From Sphingobacterium sp. CZ-2 (GTDB lineage Bacteria; Bacteroidota; Bacteroidia; Sphingobacteriales; Sphingobacteriaceae): a stretch of DNA of 64,000 bases. Numbering within the stretch: position 1 is the first letter of the stretch; every line of letters starts with the position of its first letter. The notes under the pieces are model-generated. The model was given only the letters and a program-made list of their open reading frames with translations. It was not told where the DNA came from and searched no databases. Positions 1-8,855 of the stretch are shown piece by piece. Made by a program: the position numbers and the translations under genes. Where the stretch lies: contig NZ_CP038159.1 of NCBI RefSeq assembly GCF_004526235.1, forward strand, positions 992,001 through 1,056,000. The letters run 5' to 3'.

Positions 1-107
1 TGATAAGTGATATGAATCAAAAAGACTTTAAAGTTGATTCATTAGAAATCTATTCGCTGTTAGTGAAATATGGTGAATTAGTACCGGTTTGGGAACAAGA
101 AAATTAA
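1..107 (+). CDS. 3' end of a phage gene (partial)
   Basis: The frame starting at base 3 is open from the window edge to a TAA at 105-107 and gives about 34 residues ending VPVWEQEN. The next gene begins 6 bases later in the same direction. Its place just before the tail-chaperone-like genes would suit a major tail tube protein. That is inference from gene order only, because too little sequence is present to identify a family. Confidence 0.6.
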   Translation, partial: ISDMNQKDFKVDSLEIYSLLVKYGELVPVWEQEN

Positions 108-113
108 AAGAAC

Positions 114-593
114 ATGGAAAAAGTAGACATAATCGAAATAAAGAAACCTGAAGTAATTTCTATTCTTACTATCGACAGGCCATTGAAAAGGTCATTGATC
201 GACTATATCCTTCGACGGGAACCGAAAATAAAAAAGGAAAGCTTTGAAATTACCTCAACAAAATTGGGTGTTAGGATCAGATACGCCCAGATCATGAGAA
301 AGATGGATAGCTTTACCATGTCCGAATCAGTAGACATGATGTCCCTAGGTTTATTTCTTTCTTCTGAGCACGTTGAAAACCTTGTTTATGCGATGGCGGT
401 ACTGGTTGTAAACGATCCGTTCAAATCACCTCCAAAATGGCTTTGCGAGCAACTAAAAAAAATGAATGAAGTAGAATTCAATCTATTAAAGGATGTTCTG
501 TTAAAGGCCTTGGATATGCCTTCATTCATTCAATCTATTGTCATTTTAAAAGGGTTAGGATTAACCTATGAAGAAAATGGAGATTCAGAATAG
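114..593 (+). CDS. Unrecognised phage protein in the tail-assembly-chaperone position
   Basis: This 159-residue protein has a charged N-terminus (MEKVDIIEIKKPE), a central stretch with SVDMMSLGLFLSSEHVENLV and a helical C-terminus. I do not recognise a family from sequence alone. It lies between a probable tail-tube gene and the tape-measure gene and overlaps the next gene by 26 bases. That is where siphophages carry their two overlapping tail-assembly chaperone genes (lambda G and T type). The role is inferred from position. A programmed frameshift into the next gene would have to be +1 or -2, and no convincing slippery site is visible, so translational coupling is more likely. Confidence 0.6.
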   Translation: MEKVDIIEIKKPEVISILTIDRPLKRSLIDYILRREPKIKKESFEITSTKLGVRIRYAQIMRKMDSFTMSESVDMMSLGLFLSSEHVENLVYAMAVLVVNDPFKSPPKWLCEQLKKMNEVEFNLLKDVLLKALDMPSFIQSIVILKGLGLTYEENGDSE

Positions 594-1212
594 CAAATAT
601 TTGAATATGAGGTTAGCCTTTGGCGTTCTGTCAGAGGCTAAGACCTCAATTATTATGGATGATATGGAGATAGTCTTTTCTCCACCTAGTTTTGGATCCT
701 ATTTATTGTTCACTAGGGAATTAGGTAATATGGAAAATCTTGTTTTTGATCTCAATGATTTGGATCTTTTATATAAACCCTTATCAATAATTTTTTTTGG
801 TAAAAATGTTATTCCAGATTGGTTCAATACCTTTCTCATGAACCTAACTAATGCTGACCTTCTAAGGATCATCCACCTTGTTAAGAATTCTGTTGTAATT
901 GATGAAATATACTCAATGTACGGACTGGATAAAATCAAGGCGTCCTCTGACGATTTGGATAAATCACCTAAGAAGAAATTTTGGGCAGGTAGTAGGAAGA
1001 TCAATTATTGGGAGATGATGGGCAATGTTGTTAAGTTCTGGGGGATTTCATTCAACGAGGTAATTTGGGGTTTATCCTATCAGAACATTCTATTGATGAA
1101 CATGAGCATTCCAAAATTTGACAAGGAAGGCAACAAGATTGAAGCAGGTGGAGAGCTTACCGGAATGCAGTTTTTGCAAAACTTGAAAGCAAAAAAAGAT
1201 GCAAGCAAATGA
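568..1212 (+). CDS. Phage tail-assembly-chaperone-like protein
   Basis: This is a 214-residue protein. Residues ~145-185 read WEMMGNVVKFWGISFNEVIWGLSYQN followed by a polar tail. This resembles the short C-terminal element of many tail-chaperone second genes, in which a conserved helix precedes a segment on an S-Y-x-N pattern. It begins inside the preceding gene and ends in an ATGA overlap with the following gene. The start at 568 is the longest choice; ATGs at 580 and 604 are alternatives. The chaperone assignment is an inference from gene order and this motif. Confidence 0.55.
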   Translation: MKKMEIQNSKYLNMRLAFGVLSEAKTSIIMDDMEIVFSPPSFGSYLLFTRELGNMENLVFDLNDLDLLYKPLSIIFFGKNVIPDWFNTFLMNLTNADLLRIIHLVKNSVVIDEIYSMYGLDKIKASSDDLDKSPKKKFWAGSRKINYWEMMGNVVKFWGISFNEVIWGLSYQNILLMNMSIPKFDKEGNKIEAGGELTGMQFLQNLKAKKDASK

Positions 1213-1637
1213 TCAATTTAAAGATTAAAAATGAAAATCAGATTTTAAAAGTACTCAAGCAGAAAACTGAAAAAGTAATTGAAGAAGCAGCTGAAAAACT
1301 TTTCCAAATGGGCCAGTCAACAATTAAGGATGCTAGGGACAATGCTAAGTTCATGAATCACACCAATAACCTTAGAAGCTCTTTAGGTGTAGCTGTTTCG
1401 CTTAACGGCAAGATCCTCAAATCAGACTTTGAACTTGTCGGTGATGGGAAAAAAGGAGATGGTTCAGATGGTTATGCTAAAGCTGAAAAACTGATAAATG
1501 AAAGAGTTGAAGAATATAAGGATAAGCTATTGCTGATTCTTGTAGCTGGTGAAGATTATGCAATGTATGTAGAGAATAGAGCAAACAAGTCAGTTCTTAC
1601 AACATTTGCGAGACAATTAATAAAGAAATTAAAATAG
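1209..1637 (+). CDS. HK97-gp10-like phage neck/tail-completion protein
   Basis: This is a 142-residue protein. An N-terminal amphipathic helix (VIEEAAEKLFQMGQ) is followed by NNLRSSLGVAVS and the near-C-terminal YAMYVENRANKSVLTTF. The pattern 'helix, L-R-x-S, strand, Y-A-x-Y-V-E' is characteristic of the HK97 gp10-like family, which closes the tail or joins it to the head. The start ATG overlaps the stop of the preceding gene (ATGA), indicating translational coupling. Its position directly before the tape-measure gene is slightly unusual, since gp10-like genes commonly precede the tail-tube gene. Confidence 0.6.
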   Translation: MINLKIKNENQILKVLKQKTEKVIEEAAEKLFQMGQSTIKDARDNAKFMNHTNNLRSSLGVAVSLNGKILKSDFELVGDGKKGDGSDGYAKAEKLINERVEEYKDKLLLILVAGEDYAMYVENRANKSVLTTFARQLIKKLK

Positions 1638-1643
1638 ATAGAG

Positions 1644-4600
1644 ATGGCAATAGAATTGAATGATGGAGGTGCTGCACTAGAGTTAAAAGCAACTTTAGAC
1701 ACGGCAGATATCCAAAAGAAATGGAAAGATCTATTAAATGGGTTAAAAACTGAATCAGATAAATTTTGGGAGGGAGTGAAAAAGAACCCTTCTGGATCCG
1801 GTCCCAAATTACCTGAGTTTGACGCCAATGCGGCCAAGACAATTCAAGGTGCAATGGTTGCATTGGGGCAATTGGAGGAAAAGGCCCAAGAATCGGCTTA
1901 CCGATTAGCAGAACTTAGATCACGTGTAACGGAATTGAGCCAGGCCAAAGCAGAATTAAAGAGACAATTGGCCGCTGGAACTCTTTCCACCGAACAATAT
2001 AACAAAGCCCTTGGAGCAATCGAGATTCAGCAACGACAAGCTGCAATTTCATTAAAGGCACTAAATAAAGATATCCAACAATCTATTCAACTGGAAAACG
2101 TTGCAGCTGGATCATTGGAAGAAGGTAGAATAAAACTAGCCCAATATAATGCTGAAATCGTGAAGATGGGCGGTGCAATGGATGGGTCCAACAAGGAAGT
2201 AAATGAAATGATCGCCAAACAGCAGGAGCTCTACAAACAGGTTTCTGCAATGGAGCAAAAGATGGGAACTTATGGCCGTAATGTAGGTAACTACGCTTCG
2301 GGGTGGAATGGAATGCAGAATTCGATCAATCAAATGACCAGAGAATTACCCGCATTTACATATTCCGTGCAAACTGGTTTTATGGCTCTGAGCAATAACA
2401 TTCCAATTTTTGTTGACGAACTGAATAAGGCCGCTTCAGCTAATAAAGCATTGACTGCTGAAGGAAAAAAAGGAGTTCCAGTATGGAAGCAATTAGTTAG
2501 TGGTTTGTTCTCATGGCAGACAGCATTATCAATTGGAATTACTTTACTTACTGTTTCTGGAAAAGAAATTGGTGAGTGGGTGAAAGCATTGTTCAAAGGC
2601 AAAGATGCTTTAGCTGAACTCAAAAAAGCCAATCAAGATTTCAATGCAACCCGTTTGGAAGGAACTAAGAGCGCCCAAGGTGAATTGACCTCTTTAAAAA
2701 CTTTGTATAGGGCAGCTACTGATAATAAACTTTCCTACAATGAAAGGTTAAAAGCTGTAAAGCAGCTTCAGCAACAATATCCGGAATATTTCAAAAAAAT
2801 GGATACCGAGGCAATACTTGCCGGAAAAGCAACAAATGCATACGGACAACTTTCTAAATCTATACTTGCAACAGCTCAGGCCAGGGCTTATGAAAATAAG
2901 ATTACTGAAATCAGCACAAAGATGCTGGAAAACAATGATGCTATTTTGGAAAAGCGTAATTCCGTTTCAAAGCGTGATCGATCTAAAATGCAATTCGAGG
3001 ATGATCTTATCAAAAATGGTGGTATGGTCACTTCTGCATCAACATGGGGTAGCGGTACTTCTGCGCCCAGAAAAGCCCTTGCAGATGCCGATATTATGGA
3101 AAAGGCCAACAAAAAGCTTTCCAAGCAAATCAATAGATATGAGAGTGAAATTGATAAATTGATCAAAACAAATGGTGTATCTATCATAACTGGTGATTAC
3201 GGCGATGGAAAAGCTCCAAAGATCAGTACCAGCGAATTGAATGAATATAAATCCCTTGTTGATAAGATTGCAGACATTGACAAAGAATATGCCCGTAAAT
3301 TCATGGATTCCAATGAAGCAGAAATACAATCAGTCAGGGATAAGTTTGCTGAAATTAAGAAAGAAATCCAAGAATACAATAGCAAAAATCCAAAGATTAA
3401 AATCAATACAACTGTTATCGATCAGATAGAGCAACGTGCAGTTAAGGAAACCGAATTCAAACAAGGCACCGATGAGTTAGTTAAGGATCTTGAGGAACAG
3501 AAGCGCATTTATGATTCGTATAACGCCTACGGGAAAGAAGTTGGAGAGAAAGCTGCAAAGGAACATTTCAGTGATCAATTATCCATCGTTGAAAATTTTC
3601 GTTCAAATTTAGAGGCTGAATATTTAAAAGCCTCAACCTTAGAGGAAACTACAATGCTTAGCGGCTTCAAAGGCACTACGGCCAAATTGACCCTAGCTCA
3701 AAAGGAAAGAGTGGACGAATTAGGGAAAATGAAAAAAGCTGCGAAAGATCAGGACGAGCAAATGGCTAAACAGGAATTCGCAGATGCTCTATCTTTAGCT
3801 TCTACCTATGATGACGATGTACTTAAACTTCAGCAGGAATATCAGCAAAAACTAAAAGTTTTGGGCTCAAAAGCCACTGAGGAACAAAAGGCCCAATTGA
3901 AAAAACGATATGACGAAGAGATCAGCTCATTGACTAATGTAAACCTTCAAAAGCAGGTTGAATGGGAAAAGGTCTTTAATTCACTTCAGTTTTATTCTAA
4001 GAAAGCAACGGATAAAGTTTTGGACGATATTCAGACCAGATTAGATGCTGAATTAAAAGCAGGAAAATTGACCAAACAGGATTATGATCAGTTGACAAAC
4101 GAACTGAATTCAGCAAAGACCCAGAACAATATCGATAAGTCTTGGATTGCTTCAAAATCAGCTTTGGACAATTATAGGAAATCGCTTAAGGAATACGGGA
4201 AAGAAAGCGATGAAACCAAGAAAGCGCAAAGCGGAATGTTTTCAGCACTTTCAAGGGACCTGGCTGATGCTTCTGGACTCATTGGCGATCTTTCGGGCAT
4301 GCTTGATTCTCTGGGGGCCAGTTCTGGCCTTCAGGACACTATCCAAAAGATAGGCTCTTTAACTGATGGATTAAGCGGAGTTGCAGCAGGAATAGCTTCA
4401 GGGAACCCAATTGCCGTGATATCAGGATCTATAAAAGTTCTGACTGCAGTTATTGATATTTTCAATACTAAGGACAAAAAAATACAGAAACAGCTAGATA
4501 GGTACCAAGAACAATTATCTTCATTGGAAAGTTCCTTTTCTAAGATTGACAAACAATTGAACGATTCAGTAGGTGAAAGTATCTATGCAAACAGTGAGCT

Positions 4601-5198
4601 TGCAATTAAGAATCTAAGGGAGCAGCAAAGATTGATGTCCCAAATGGCCAGAGCCGAGGAACAAAAGAAGAAATCCGACAAATCAAAGGTGCAGGGATAT
4701 AAGGATGGTATAAGTCAGATCGATGATGAAATTGCAGCAATCGAAAAATCAATGAAAGAAATGCGTGTAGGGACAGATATCAAGCAACTGTCCCAAAGTA
4801 TTTCTGATGCCCTTATTTCTGCCTTTGAGGAAGGTGCTGATGCAATAGAAGCAACTGACAAAGTATTTGATAAATTCATAAAGAATGCTCTCGCAAACAG
4901 CCTAAAATTAAAATACATCGAACCGATAATAAAAGGATTGATCAATGATCTGGATTCTTTCATGGAGGCAAATGACAATAACCTTGCTGGATTCAATTTT
5001 GAAGGGTACAAAACCCAAGTAAATGAAGCAGGGAAAATGATCGGATCAATGTTGGAAAACCTTTATGGAGGTTTGGGCCTGAAAAAAGAAAGTGAGAGTA
5101 ACACAAGGGGGCTAGAAGGTTCGATATCTAGGGCAATTACTGAAAGCTCTAGTTCTGAGCAATTGGGAATTATTGGAGTAAAAATTAAAAATATTTAA
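1644..5198 (+). CDS. Phage tail tape measure protein
   Basis: This is an 1184-residue protein, the longest of the phage block, with long coiled-coil stretches (about residues 60-200 and 540-830) rich in Lys, Glu, Gln and Ala. A central hydrophobic part near residues 290-310 reads LFSWQTALSIGITLLTVS. The segment NQMTRELPAFTYSVQTGFMALSNNIPIF (about 230-258) recurs in tape-measure proteins of Bacteroidota phages. A glycine-rich hydrophobic region (870-940) follows. Tape-measure proteins set tail length and are ejected during DNA delivery. The length predicts a long-tailed (siphovirus-like) particle. It follows the gp10-like gene by 6 bases and precedes the next gene by 1 base. Confidence 0.92.
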   Translation: MAIELNDGGAALELKATLDTADIQKKWKDLLNGLKTESDKFWEGVKKNPSGSGPKLPEFDANAAKTIQGAMVALGQLEEKAQESAYRLAELRSRVTELSQAKAELKRQLAAGTLSTEQYNKALGAIEIQQRQAAISLKALNKDIQQSIQLENVAAGSLEEGRIKLAQYNAEIVKMGGAMDGSNKEVNEMIAKQQELYKQVSAMEQKMGTYGRNVGNYASGWNGMQNSINQMTRELPAFTYSVQTGFMALSNNIPIFVDELNKAASANKALTAEGKKGVPVWKQLVSGLFSWQTALSIGITLLTVSGKEIGEWVKALFKGKDALAELKKANQDFNATRLEGTKSAQGELTSLKTLYRAATDNKLSYNERLKAVKQLQQQYPEYFKKMDTEAILAGKATNAYGQLSKSILATAQARAYENKITEISTKMLENNDAILEKRNSVSKRDRSKMQFEDDLIKNGGMVTSASTWGSGTSAPRKALADADIMEKANKKLSKQINRYESEIDKLIKTNGVSIITGDYGDGKAPKISTSELNEYKSLVDKIADIDKEYARKFMDSNEAEIQSVRDKFAEIKKEIQEYNSKNPKIKINTTVIDQIEQRAVKETEFKQGTDELVKDLEEQKRIYDSYNAYGKEVGEKAAKEHFSDQLSIVENFRSNLEAEYLKASTLEETTMLSGFKGTTAKLTLAQKERVDELGKMKKAAKDQDEQMAKQEFADALSLASTYDDDVLKLQQEYQQKLKVLGSKATEEQKAQLKKRYDEEISSLTNVNLQKQVEWEKVFNSLQFYSKKATDKVLDDIQTRLDAELKAGKLTKQDYDQLTNELNSAKTQNNIDKSWIASKSALDNYRKSLKEYGKESDETKKAQSGMFSALSRDLADASGLIGDLSGMLDSLGASSGLQDTIQKIGSLTDGLSGVAAGIASGNPIAVISGSIKVLTAVIDIFNTKDKKIQKQLDRYQEQLSSLESSFSKIDKQLNDSVGESIYANSELAIKNLREQQRLMSQMARAEEQKKKSDKSKVQGYKDGISQIDDEIAAIEKSMKEMRVGTDIKQLSQSISDALISAFEEGADAIEATDKVFDKFIKNALANSLKLKYIEPIIKGLINDLDSFMEANDNNLAGFNFEGYKTQVNEAGKMIGSMLENLYGGLGLKKESESNTRGLEGSISRAITESSSSEQLGIIGVKIKNI

Positions 5199-5199
5199 T

Positions 5200-6132
5200 A
5201 TGTCAGGATATTCAGCATTATACATAAGAACAGCAGAAACAGATTATATTTTCTTAGCAAACGACACAGCTGCGATGATTAAAATCCCACTTATAGTTGG
5301 AGATAAAACCTACGATAAGACACATTCAAAGTTTACTTCCAAAAATTTTTATTACCAACACTTAAAATCAAGCATTATTGTTACCGGCTCAGTTGAATTA
5401 GGGATAAAAGTTCATGAATTTATTGAGGACCAAAATATTGATAGCTATGATGGATTATTAGATTCCTTGCGGAATGATCTCAATACCTATTTGAAGGATT
5501 TTATTGATAACTATCCATGGGATCTTTCAAATAAATATTCCTATCCAGGACTTTTAGGGCAAATAATTGTTCACGGACTATCAACTCTTGACAAAAACGG
5601 TAATAAAAGGCCAAGGAACTTGCTGTTAGGGAGAAGGTTACACTTTTTAAGGGATCGTGTTAAAGATTGCGGAACCATAAACCCTGAAACTGATGATTAT
5701 GAAGGGAATGTATGTCATTTGAACGATGATCCAATACTTCCAATGGAAGAATTTGAAAAGATCGCCGATGACAATCAGAAGCTGATGAATGAAAATTTCT
5801 ATCTAGGTTCAATGAACATTGTTAAGCAGCAATTGATCAGATCGAACGAGCTTTTTAATGAATCTGATCGAGAAAGAATATTTTCCGCAGGGGAAATCCA
5901 TCTAACAGTTTTCCAATGCAATAAAAATGATCGCTATGGAGATACCTTAACAGTTTCCCAAATGCTTGTACATAGGTTCGATGACTACGAAGATATCCAA
6001 AAGGAACAGCAGCAATTGCAGGATCGCTTGAAAAATGGTTTGGTAAAACACGATGTTATGTCCGAAATGGTCAGCGATACTTTAAATAAAATTAGAAAGG
6101 AAAGACAAAATGAACATTCAAGAAATATATAA
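5200..6132 (+). CDS. Unrecognised phage protein following the tape-measure gene
   Basis: This 310-residue soluble protein begins MSGYSALYIRTAETDYIFL. I see no signal peptide or transmembrane segment, and the C-terminus (about 255-310) is a charged helix. I do not recognise a family. In long-tailed phages the gene after the tape measure usually encodes a distal-tail or baseplate component. The N-terminal beta-rich part would be compatible with that, but no specific motif supports it. It begins 1 base after the tape-measure stop and overlaps the next gene by 23 bases, so it is co-transcribed. Confidence 0.6.
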   Translation: MSGYSALYIRTAETDYIFLANDTAAMIKIPLIVGDKTYDKTHSKFTSKNFYYQHLKSSIIVTGSVELGIKVHEFIEDQNIDSYDGLLDSLRNDLNTYLKDFIDNYPWDLSNKYSYPGLLGQIIVHGLSTLDKNGNKRPRNLLLGRRLHFLRDRVKDCGTINPETDDYEGNVCHLNDDPILPMEEFEKIADDNQKLMNENFYLGSMNIVKQQLIRSNELFNESDRERIFSAGEIHLTVFQCNKNDRYGDTLTVSQMLVHRFDDYEDIQKEQQQLQDRLKNGLVKHDVMSEMVSDTLNKIRKERQNEHSRNI

Positions 6133-6565
6133 TGCTGCCTACAAAGCCGGAGCATGCACAGAAAAAGGTCTAAAAATGATTAGCCGGGCAAATAATGTGA
6201 ATGATCTAATTGATTTGATGAAGTCTCCACAGGGAATTGAATTTTGTATGAAAAACCAATTTCCGTCTTTGGATCTATTGAACGAGTATAGAGAACAATT
6301 AGAATCAAATAACATCTATCCTAAAGGTACAGATAAAACGATTATAAACCCTCGATTTGTAATTGTTTTCGGGGGCTCTATAACGGTCCAAGTCGATGAT
6401 TTCAACGTTTGCGAGATCTATGCAACAAACGATTCAAAAGTCATTGTGAAGGCCTCAGATAATGCTTATGTTTCAATTGAATTACATCATGATTCGATAG
6501 CTGAAACAACAAAAAGTGGAAAATCTAATATCTTATTGATTAACAAGACATTGGTTAAGAAGTGA
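6110..6565 (+). CDS. Unrecognised phage protein
   Basis: This 151-residue protein has a helical N-terminal half (IYNAAYKAGACTEKGLKMISRANN) and a beta-rich C-terminal half. In the latter half, segments such as FVIVFGGSITVQVDDFNVCEIYATNDSKVIVKASDNAYVSIEL form short strands like a small beta-helix or jelly-roll. It overlaps the preceding gene by 23 bases, implying translational coupling in the late tail operon. The family is not recognised; a small tail-associated protein is possible but unproven. Confidence 0.55.
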   Translation: MNIQEIYNAAYKAGACTEKGLKMISRANNVNDLIDLMKSPQGIEFCMKNQFPSLDLLNEYREQLESNNIYPKGTDKTIINPRFVIVFGGSITVQVDDFNVCEIYATNDSKVIVKASDNAYVSIELHHDSIAETTKSGKSNILLINKTLVKK

Positions 6566-6600
6566 ATTACTAAAGTAGTTAAAAGTAGTAATTAGTGATT

Positions 6601-6951
6601 ATGGAAAAGAAACAGGTAGGAAGGCCCCCAGGCGGTAAACGTTTAGGGGGCCGCGCAAAAGGAACTCCAAACAAAATTAATAAAGAGGTGCGGGAGATAA
6701 TTAAAGACATTGCCAGCGATTATTTTAATAACGGAGAGTTTACCAAGGATTTTAAAAAACTAAGTCCCAAAGACAAGATAATGGCAATGGAAAAGGTTAT
6801 GAAATTTGCCATTCCTACACTATCATCGGTTGACGCTAAAGTTTACACAAATCAACAATTGGAAGATAAAGTTAAAAATATGACTGATGATCAATTTTTC
6901 ACCTTGGTTGATATGGCCATGGGAATAAACGAAGATGATGATGAGGAATAA
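6601..6951 (+). CDS. Small basic phage protein with GRPPGGKRxGGR N-terminus
   Basis: This protein has about 116 residues. The N-terminus GRPPGGKRLGGRAKGTPN is an AT-hook-like, Arg/Gly/Pro-rich DNA-binding tail found in many phage proteins and small-terminase-like proteins. The helical body (KINKEVREIIKDIASDYFN) is followed by an acidic C-terminus. I place the start at the ATG at 6601; an in-frame GTG lies at 6595. It may be a DNA-packaging or transcription accessory protein. A terminase small subunit at this position, after the tape-measure gene, would be unusual, so I leave the function open. Confidence 0.6.
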   Translation: MEKKQVGRPPGGKRLGGRAKGTPNKINKEVREIIKDIASDYFNNGEFTKDFKKLSPKDKIMAMEKVMKFAIPTLSSVDAKVYTNQQLEDKVKNMTDDQFFTLVDMAMGINEDDDEE

Positions 6952-7123
6952 TGAAGACATAAGTCAAGATCTTTCTGAAAGGAAATTGCAGATGAGGAAA
7001 ATGATAATCGAAGGCATAAGAAACGGTGAAGATATTTCCATGGACCGATGGCTTTATGAGAATGATACCGAAAATGGTATTCCGATTGAATCATGGTTAG
7101 AGGCAAATGAAGAGGATTTATAG
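6941..7123 (+). CDS. Small acidic phage protein
   Basis: This is a protein of about 60 residues (MRNNEDISQDLSERKLQMRK...). It overlaps the end of the preceding gene and ends SWLEANEEDL. ATGs at 6935, 6938 and 6941 are in frame and the start is uncertain. It is short, acidic and helical, and I do not recognise it. Its overlap and orientation suggest it is translated from the same message as the preceding gene. Confidence 0.4.
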   Translation: MRNNEDISQDLSERKLQMRKMIIEGIRNGEDISMDRWLYENDTENGIPIESWLEANEEDL

Positions 7124-7125
7124 AT

Positions 7126-7221
7126 GGGGGAAATTTCCCCTATCTAAATGTCCGTAATTCCGTGTATGTAAAAGTTCGATTTTACCACTTTTGAAAATTA
7201 TGAAGTGGTTTTAAACCACTT
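7126..7221. repeat. Intergenic palindromes
   Basis: This gap between small phage genes holds a perfect 14-base palindrome, GGGGAAATTTCCCC (7127-7140). It also holds an imperfectly symmetric AAGTGGTTTTAAACCACTT (7203-7221), with a further ACCACTT about 10 bases to its left. The ACCACTT copies can pair in alternative ways. They could be an operator or a transcript 3' end; no T-run follows either hairpin, so a classic terminator is not evident. Confidence 0.45.
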
Positions 7222-7259
7222 TGGAAAATAAATTAATTCACTTCAACAATCAATATTAA

Positions 7260-7679
7260 ATGACAGCCGCAGTAATCATTGACCACCTTTTTACGCTCTT
7301 ATGGGAAAGCGATATCAAACAAACGATATCCGGAAAGATAAGAAAGTTCAACCGGCCCACAAATAGCAATAGAGAGGATATAACCATAAATATATTATCC
7401 GTTGACTTTGATCAGCTCCAGGAAGGAATAGCAAATATTAACTTGTTCGTACCAAACCCAAAATTTAATGCTATGATTGAAGGCAAAGATGTTGTTTTAA
7501 CTGATATCCCGGACCAATTACGAATAAATAAATTGTTAGGTGATTTAAAGGCAATCCTAAAGCACCATTACGATGCTGAAAAATATATTTTGGTTGAATT
7601 AATGGAACAATACATTATGCCTGAAGTAAACCAGACGGTTGTAACTAATCGTTTAAAAGTTACTGTTAAAAACACTTAA
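7260..7679 (+). CDS. Unrecognised phage protein
   Basis: This 139-residue protein (MTAAVIIDHLFTLLWESD...) has a beta-rich centre (DITINILSVDFDQLQEGIANINLFVPN) and a helical C-terminus. Its general look resembles small tail-terminator or neck proteins, which begin with a short helix and then a beta sheet, but I cannot assign it. It is separated from the small genes before it by the palindromic gap and converges with the LRR-TIR gene, whose stop lies 11 bases beyond its own. Confidence 0.5.
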   Translation: MTAAVIIDHLFTLLWESDIKQTISGKIRKFNRPTNSNREDITINILSVDFDQLQEGIANINLFVPNPKFNAMIEGKDVVLTDIPDQLRINKLLGDLKAILKHHYDAEKYILVELMEQYIMPEVNQTVVTNRLKVTVKNT

Positions 7680-7690
7680 TTGATAAAAAC

Positions 7691-8824
7691 TTATACACCT
7701 AGAAATTTAGTAATAGTTTCACCAAGATTATAATAAACTAAATCTTTTTGGTGGATATCAAGTGAAGCCAAAGGGTTTTCTAACTTGTTTATTGCCTGAA
7801 ATTTTCTAAGATTAGATTTGTTATAAAGACATCTTCTTGCAATTATCGGAATGATCCTAATGCCTTCTTCCTCTAATTTTTTTAAAAGTTTTGGAACTTC
7901 AGTTTTCATTATAAATTCTGAAGCTAAAAAGCTTTGCGAGACAATCATTATTGCTATACTACACTCGTTTAGTTGAGATTCAATTTCCTCAAACCAGTCA
8001 CTTCCTACAGGTATTTGTGTGTCAATCCAAAAGTTGAAATCTATTTCAGGCATAATATTCTTTATACTCATTAACATTTCTTCAACATCATCTTTAAATA
8101 CACTATCCTTGTGAGAGTAACTCACAAAAATTTTATGTTTCTTATTCGCATCTATTTTTATATCCTCTTTCATTACCTCAATTCTGTTGCCCATTTGATC
8201 ATCATTAAATTTTGTCAAATTTATGGTATGAATTAAATTACCTTTCTTGTCGAAAAGAGGTTGTAAGGGGTTGCCTTCTAAATAAATATTTGGCCCAAAT
8301 AAATACAATCCTCTTAATTTGGTTAATCTTGATTTTATTGCTTCGATAGGAATGACATCAAAACCCATATTATTTAACCATAATCTTTCTAGCTTTTCTA
8401 GGTCTAATATAACATTTGGGAAATAAGCAAAATTATTATTCGAAACATTTAAATATCTCAAATTTTTTAAATTGTTTAAGCCTTCAGGAAGCTCCACAAA
8501 TTTATTATCAGCAATTAGCAACTTTTCTAATCCGTATAATTGACAGACTTGTTTGGGAATTGATTTTAATCGATTGCCATTCAAGTTTAACACTTTTAGA
8601 TTTATAAGTGATTCAATATTTGAATAAATAGAAGTTATTTCATTTTTAGAAATATCTAGAACTTTAAGATGTCTCAATGAATAAAGTTCCTTGGGTAATG
8701 TTTTCAGCTTGTTACCACTTAGTTTTAAAACTTTAAGGTTCTTGCATTCAAAAACTTCATTAGGAATTTCAGTTAATCCCTGGTCAGATAAATCAATTTT
8801 ACTTCTGTTGTTTAGCTTTCCCAT
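7691..8824 (-). CDS. LRR-TIR domain protein, candidate phage-encoded defence effector
   Basis: This is a 377-residue cytosolic protein. Residues 1-170 hold about seven 23-residue leucine-rich repeats of the form LKVLxLSxNKLxxLPxxL, with a capping segment to about 195. Residues 229-376 form a TIR domain with FVSYSHKD (233-240), FWIDTQIPVG (265-274), a strand AIMIVS (291-296) and SFLASEFIMKTE (298-309). E309 is in the position of the catalytic glutamate of NADase TIR domains. In TIR families such enzymes cleave NAD+ or make cyclic nucleotide signals; LRRs commonly recognise a ligand. It is antisense to the phage late genes and beside an AbiH gene. A weak promoter (TATATTCG) lies at 8844-8851. 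That it senses an invading phage is inference. Confidence 0.85.
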   Translation of the reverse strand: MGKLNNRSKIDLSDQGLTEIPNEVFECKNLKVLKLSGNKLKTLPKELYSLRHLKVLDISKNEITSIYSNIESLINLKVLNLNGNRLKSIPKQVCQLYGLEKLLIADNKFVELPEGLNNLKNLRYLNVSNNNFAYFPNVILDLEKLERLWLNNMGFDVIPIEAIKSRLTKLRGLYLFGPNIYLEGNPLQPLFDKKGNLIHTINLTKFNDDQMGNRIEVMKEDIKIDANKKHKIFVSYSHKDSVFKDDVEEMLMSIKNIMPEIDFNFWIDTQIPVGSDWFEEIESQLNECSIAIMIVSQSFLASEFIMKTEVPKLLKKLEEEGIRIIPIIARRCLYNKSNLRKFQAINKLENPLASLDIHQKDLVYYNLGETITKFLGV

Positions 8825-8855
8825 TAATTTTTATGACAAAATTCGAATATATTAA

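Noticed and set aside
540-620. Programmed ribosomal frameshift between the two tail-chaperone-like genes
   Set aside because: The frames require a +1 or -2 shift and the overlap has no convincing slippery heptamer or downstream structure. Independent initiation with coupling explains the overlap.
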